This document shows, piece after piece, positions 57,765 to 64,000 of a stretch of 64,000 nucleotides of DNA (position 1 is its first letter; each line of letters opens with the position of its first letter). A program made the position numbers and the translations under genes. Source of the DNA: Purshia tridentata (lineage: Eukaryota > Streptophyta > Magnoliopsida > Rosales > Rosaceae); NCBI GenBank assembly GCA_003254885.1, contig QANT01005727.1:44139-108138 (forward strand). The letters are read 5' to 3'. The notes beneath the pieces were generated by a model that worked only from the letters and a program-made list of their open reading frames with translations, had not been told where the DNA came from and searched no databases.

Positions 57765-59964
57765 ATAACTTAAATTCAAAGACAAATTTAGTTGGTATAA
57801 AAATCTTATCTCGTGGTGGTTATCGAAATTTTGGGACCTCTAAACAGAGATCTGGCCGTGTTTATGGTCTATTTGGTGGGAAGAAGGAAAATAATGAGAA
57901 GAGTGATGATGCGCCTTCAAAGGTTAGTCTTCGCTTTTTATATATTTAGGTCAGTAACTGGGAATCAAGTTCGCCTTTTGGTACATAAATCTGGTCAAAG
58001 GAAGCTTTTTGTTTTTTAAAGAGCAACCTTTTGGCTCAACTAACTAAAAAGTTGACAAACTTTTTTTAACTTCCAACTTTAGTCAATTTTATAATTTAAA
58101 AGAAGATAATGCACCCAACTCCTCAACCACATACTTGGATGCTTGATTTCCCATCATTTGAAAATAAACTGTGAAGAAGAGCCAGTGTTGTCCTCCGATT
58201 AAGAGCTAATAAAAAAATTCATAAGCGTTAACCTGCCCTGGGTTTGTACAGATAAAAGGTTTTTTAGTTAAGAAAAAAGGTGCACATATGTATACTTGGA
58301 AGGCCTTCCTATCTAAGCAACTCAAATCACTGAGGATGTGACAATGGTGCTACATTTGTTGATGCAGTTGAATAGTGTGGATTTTGTATATTAGATCATG
58401 CAAGTATTGGGAGCAGAACTAATTTTGTTAAATTGCACAATTCTCATATAGGTGTTGTTTGAAGAGAGATTTTACACATTTGAACCTAAATCATAATGAG
58501 AGATGTATAGATTCTTACCGAAGTTATCATCTTCAAAATTCGAAATCACATTTTTCAGATTCTTATGAAAACCGATATCAGATTCTTGGAAAACCAAATA
58601 TGTACTGCTGCATCATATTACACAATAGAATGCTGCACTTAACCATTTAAGTCTGTCAAAATCTCTAGTTATACATGTGTGTAATATGTGGTTGTGGCAT
58701 TGGTTCCAGTTTTTGGTGATGTTTTCGATAATCCTAAACATTTAATATCTGTTAATTGTGATTAACAATAATCATGCTAATTGATTTTAGGTAGGAGTAC
58801 TTGGAAACATGCAAAATCTCTATGAGACTGTGAAGAAGGCACAAATGGTTGTCCAAGTTGAGGCAGTGCGGGTGCAAAAAGAACTCGCCGCGTATGACTA
58901 ATTATTAACTATATTGTCGTCTGAATTGTTTTCTTCTCTCTGTATGTAATGCAGAGCAGAGTTTGATGGTTACTGTGAAGGGGAGTTAATAAAGGTCTTT
59001 CTCTCCCTCCCTTCCTCCGCCCCTCTCCCGTCTCCCCTCCTCTGACACACACTTGCATCTCATATTTCTCTTTGATGATAGAAATTTCATTTTGTGTGAA
59101 GAATTGAAGTTCATTTTAAGTGAGTTAAAGTATTTGAATTAGCTTCATGAAGCATTTGTCTTAACGAAGTGGCTTACAAAATGTGGAAAGTCTGTTCATT
59201 TATTTTTCTTTTAGTAGGGATTTAGAGCAAAATTTTATCTTCCTCTAGTAGTTTTTCTTCTGCAATACTTTTGGGTGGGTAAAGAGGGAAAATGGACACC
59301 AAAGATACCAGTGGAATGACTATATTTTTCACGGACACTCATTGCATATTAGTTTTATCAACTCTCAAAATTTTGCTGTTTCATTTAATCATAAAAAAAA
59401 TGCTTTATTAATTTACTTGATTGTTTTGGGTTACAAAAATTTTCTTACTCATGCTACTCTTTAGGTAACTCTGTCTGGGAACCAGGAACCTGTGCGCACA
59501 GAGATCACTGAGGCTGCAATGGAATTAGGACCAGAAGTGAGTAATACGCAATTTACTTGACTTCATGACCTTTCTTCAGTCACATGATATGCAATACACC
59601 CGGTTTTTACTGCGGTGCAAAATTTTGGGATATGCAATTTGTTGGGCTTAGTTCTAGTGATCCCCTGAAATGAATGCGATTGCTTGATGAAGAACATATT
59701 GATATGTTTAATTTGTCATTTTAATGCAGAAAGTTTCACTTTTAATTACCGAGGCATACAAGGATGCGCACCAGAAGAGTGTCCAGGTTAGAAATCCTTT
59801 CCTTTTAGTATTTTTATTTTTCGTTGAGTTCCAGCTCTTCGTCCATTTTTGGGTACTAAAATGAAGTTCTTGGCCTTGTTTATCATCAGGGTATGAAGGA
59901 AAGGATGAACACTCTTGCGCAGAGTTTAGGGATGCCTCAAGGACTCAGCGAGGGATTCAAGTGA
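57765..59964 (+). CDS. Plastid nucleoid-associated YbaB/EbfC-family protein (STIC2-like), first exon not found
   Basis: Six exons (57765-57922, 58791-58891, 58955-58994, 59465-59536, 59730-59786, 59890-59964) join in frame and cover the whole YbaB domain: NMQNLYETVKKAQMVVQVEA, AEFDGYCEGELIKVTLSGN, VSLLITEAYKDAHQKS and the end LAQSLGMPQGLSEGFK. The first listed exon starts in phase (G|AT) inside the transit-peptide region (SRGGYRNFGTSKQRSGRVYG), so an upstream exon with the ATG is needed. None with a plausible MAS-type transit start was found between the FDLNQ gene and 57764. Bacterial YbaB binds DNA. Arabidopsis STIC2 (At2g24020) acts in thylakoid protein targeting, and At4g30620 is its paralogue. 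The open frame, intact splice sites and conserved domain argue against an old pseudogene. Confidence 0.85.
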
Positions 59965-60672
59965 TGTTATCTTTCATGCACTAGCATCTAAGATGAGCGC
60001 CGATATTGTTTCCAAACCGAGCATATGACCATGAGTTCACAGGCTCGTTTATCTTCATAATTGAAGACGTAAAGCTTGAGAACCTGTGTCCTCAATGCTT
60101 GCTATCTACTCTAATTTAAACTAATATAAAGTAACTTTATGAATACTTCCCCACACTTGACAAGTCAAAATAAAACAGAGAAGCTCAAGCTCACCATTTG
60201 GGCGGTAAAGAATTACTAGTTTTCCTTGTATTCATGAAATAGAAAGTTTGAAATTGTATCAGCTTCTGGAACTAAGCATTGAGAATATACGTGGATTTAT
60301 TGCAGAGAATAAATGACGATGATGTTGTTGTTGTTTATTTGTTATACCTAAATTCGAGCTGAGCTTGGGAACCATGAGCAACATGCAAATGCATTTTTGA
60401 AGTTAAATTGTAACAAGAACCTGAGATTCTCAGATTTTATTATTGTGCTTTGCATTGTAGAATTTTCTAGTAATAATATTATAACAAAACAAAGTCATAA
60501 TAAATACCCTCTAAATTTTCAGCTGACTTTTAACTTATAAGAGAAATGACATACATGATTGTCATGGAAATATGAATACTTACCTACTAATTTGAATGAA
60601 TGATATTCCTAATCTACTCCCACCCCTCATCATTTTTGCATGGGGATTTTGCGAATCTCTGAGTGTAACATG
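59965..60672. other. Convergent 3' ends of the YbaB and carboxypeptidase genes
   Basis: The 708 bases hold both 3'-UTRs. They are AT-rich and no other feature was recognised. Confidence 0.6.
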
Positions 60673-62701
<2,029 letters not shown>

Positions 62702-62951
62702 TTACATCAACTTTATAATTAATAATCTGACTATTTTTCTGACCCAATTCAAAGGAAAAAAAAATTAAAAGGAAAAAAAGGTGTTTCTGTTCCTAGCATG
62801 CCTAGTAGCAGGCCTAGTAGATAAAAGTTAATGATTCACAGGAACAAGAAAGAAGCTAGCAGTCATAAGTCAACCACATATACTAATTAAACAAAGCATT
62901 TTTAAAATAACAGAGAGCCTTTCTTGTATATATATTATAATATAAAAGTAT

Positions 62952-64000
62952 AGGGTAAACTGCAATTTAAAACCTTAAGAATAGGTCGGATTGCAAGTTG
63001 GTACCCTTAGTTTTTTTTTGAATTTTTCAGTACCCTATCTTCAAAATTTTGGCAAATAAATACCTCTGTCAACTTTTTCGTCTAAAATTATGTTAACTGA
63101 TGACGTGGCGCTGACACATGTGCCACACGTCTACGTAAATATAACCACGTGGACAAATAAATAACAAAATATTATAAAAATGAAATAAATTATTAAAAAA
63201 ATTTTATATCCACAATTAAATTAGAAAAAGCAAACTAAAAAACTAAAATTAATAAAATTAAATTTTAAAAAAAAACCTCTCCCTCTCTTTCACCTAGATC
63301 TAGCCAGCCAGCTCCAGATCAAAGCCCCACCTTAGCCCCTAGATCTGGCCATCCCTCAGCCCCACCCCAGCCCCTAGATCTGGCCATCTCTCAACCCCAG
63401 CCCCCCACATCTCTCCCTTCAACTCTCTCTTTCTGTTCTCTTTGAAAATTTGAAGCATTAATAATAGAAACCATTACATTTCCATTGTGCAGAAACCATT
63501 GGGTTTCTCCTATTTATATTCATTAAGCATAAATCATCTCATCCCAACCCCACCTCGCTCCCTCTTCGGCCACCAACAGTCCCCACTACCAGTGACCCCA
63601 TCCTTACGCTGGCGACCCAGCTGCCATATCTCTCTTTCTTTTTTCTTTCTTTTTCTGCCAAACCCATTTTGGGTAGCTTTCATTATGGGTTATATTCATT
63701 GAGCATGAATTTGGATAATGGGTATGTTAAATTTCTGAGTTTGCTTCAGATCTACAAAGAGATGAGTGAGTGAGTGAGAGAGAGAAAGAGAAAAAAAAAA
63801 AAAAAAGAAGTCGCAGCTGGTCGCTGACGTGACGAAGAGGTCGCTAGTGGTAGGGTATGCTGGTGGTCGGAAAGGGGAGGTGAGGTGGGCTAGGCTAGGC
63901 TGGGCTGAGGTGATCGGTGGGTTGGGGATAAGGAGGGTGGGGGTGCATGCAGAGGTGGAGGGGCTGAGTGCAGAGGTCAGGGGGCTCTGCGTGAAGGCAG
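62952..64000. mobile_element. Probable Mutator-like element (left end) in carboxypeptidase intron 1, running off the window
   Basis: From 62956 the sequence reads GGGTAAACTGCAATTTAAAA, followed by a TGACGTGGCGCTGACACATG block near 63102-63121; this is the style of long terminal repeats of plant Mutator-like elements. Beyond about 63280 the composition changes sharply to C-rich, with CCCCTAGATCTGGCCAT repeats, then an A-run near 63792-63806 and G-rich sequence to 64000. No right end is visible. Because the upstream carboxypeptidase exon is not found up to 64000, the insertion probably enlarges that intron. Confidence 0.45.
63294..63390. repeat. Imperfect tandem repeat around CCCCTAGATCTGGCCAT
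   Basis: Copies containing AGCCCCTAGATCTGGCCATC occur at about 63336 and 63371, with a weaker one (CACCTAGATCTAGCCAGCC) at 63290. The period is about 35 bases. It sits in the C-rich interior of the presumed element. Confidence 0.6.

Overview
The window is nuclear DNA of a flowering plant. Genes have short exons, GT/AG introns and AT-rich spacers. The protein set is typical of eudicots: a secondary-wall cellulose synthase, eIF(iso)4G, AUGMIN8, a DYW-type PPR protein, a plastid IF3 and RCI2. The species cannot be fixed from sequence alone; a woody eudicot such as a member of Rosaceae would fit, but that is a guess.

Layout, left to right: 3' end of a PDE327-like FAD oxidoreductase (+, 57-649); a 4-kb spacer; AUGMIN subunit 8 (+, 6894-10338); an intronless DYW PPR editing factor (+, 10880-13249); CESA7/IRX3 (-, 18383-13925); plastid translation factor IF3 (-, 24374-20361); an intronless cytosolic HSP70 (-, 26938-24983); a transposon-rich spacer; eIF(iso)4G (+, 30375-35756); MPS1/PRD2 (+, 36828-39630); two small secreted-type proteins (+, 40394 and 42255); F-box protein SKIP1 (-, 44994-43493); an RCI2/PMP3 membrane peptide (-, 46623-46313); a two-finger U1-like C2H2 protein (+, 47526-50683); an unknown protein with tandem FDLNQ repeats (-, 53916-51994); a plastid YbaB/STIC2-type nucleoid protein lacking a recognisable first exon (+, 57765-59964); and a BRS1/SCPL24-type serine carboxypeptidase whose 5' exon(s) lie beyond the right edge (-, 62691-60673).

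From memory of the Arabidopsis gene order, the set PDE327 - AUG8 - PPR - IF3 - RCI2 - YbaB - SCPL corresponds to about At4g30720 down to At4g30610. eIF(iso)4G - MPS1 - SKIP1 corresponds to At5g57870-57900, and eIF(iso)4G - RCI2 - YbaB - SCPL to At2g24050-24010. The window therefore looks like the unduplicated ancestral order, which Arabidopsis split among several paralogous segments. CESA7 and HSP70 appear to be the only large genes foreign to that block.

The genes do not form one pathway. They serve wall synthesis, translation (plastid IF3 and cytosolic eIF(iso)4G), organelle RNA editing, microtubules and meiosis (AUG8, MPS1), protein folding and turnover. No exotic system such as a CRISPR array, a biosynthetic cluster or a viral insertion was seen. 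The least expected signals are a non-autonomous hAT element with a palindromic 8-bp target duplication, an inverted-repeat element carrying a 23-bp minisatellite, a MITE in the IF3 intron, a probable Mutator-like element at the right edge, a 23-residue FDLNQ tandem repeat in an unknown protein, overlapping uORFs in front of AUG8, and the missing first exon of the YbaB gene. All exon coordinates were worked out by hand from splice signals and reading-frame continuity.
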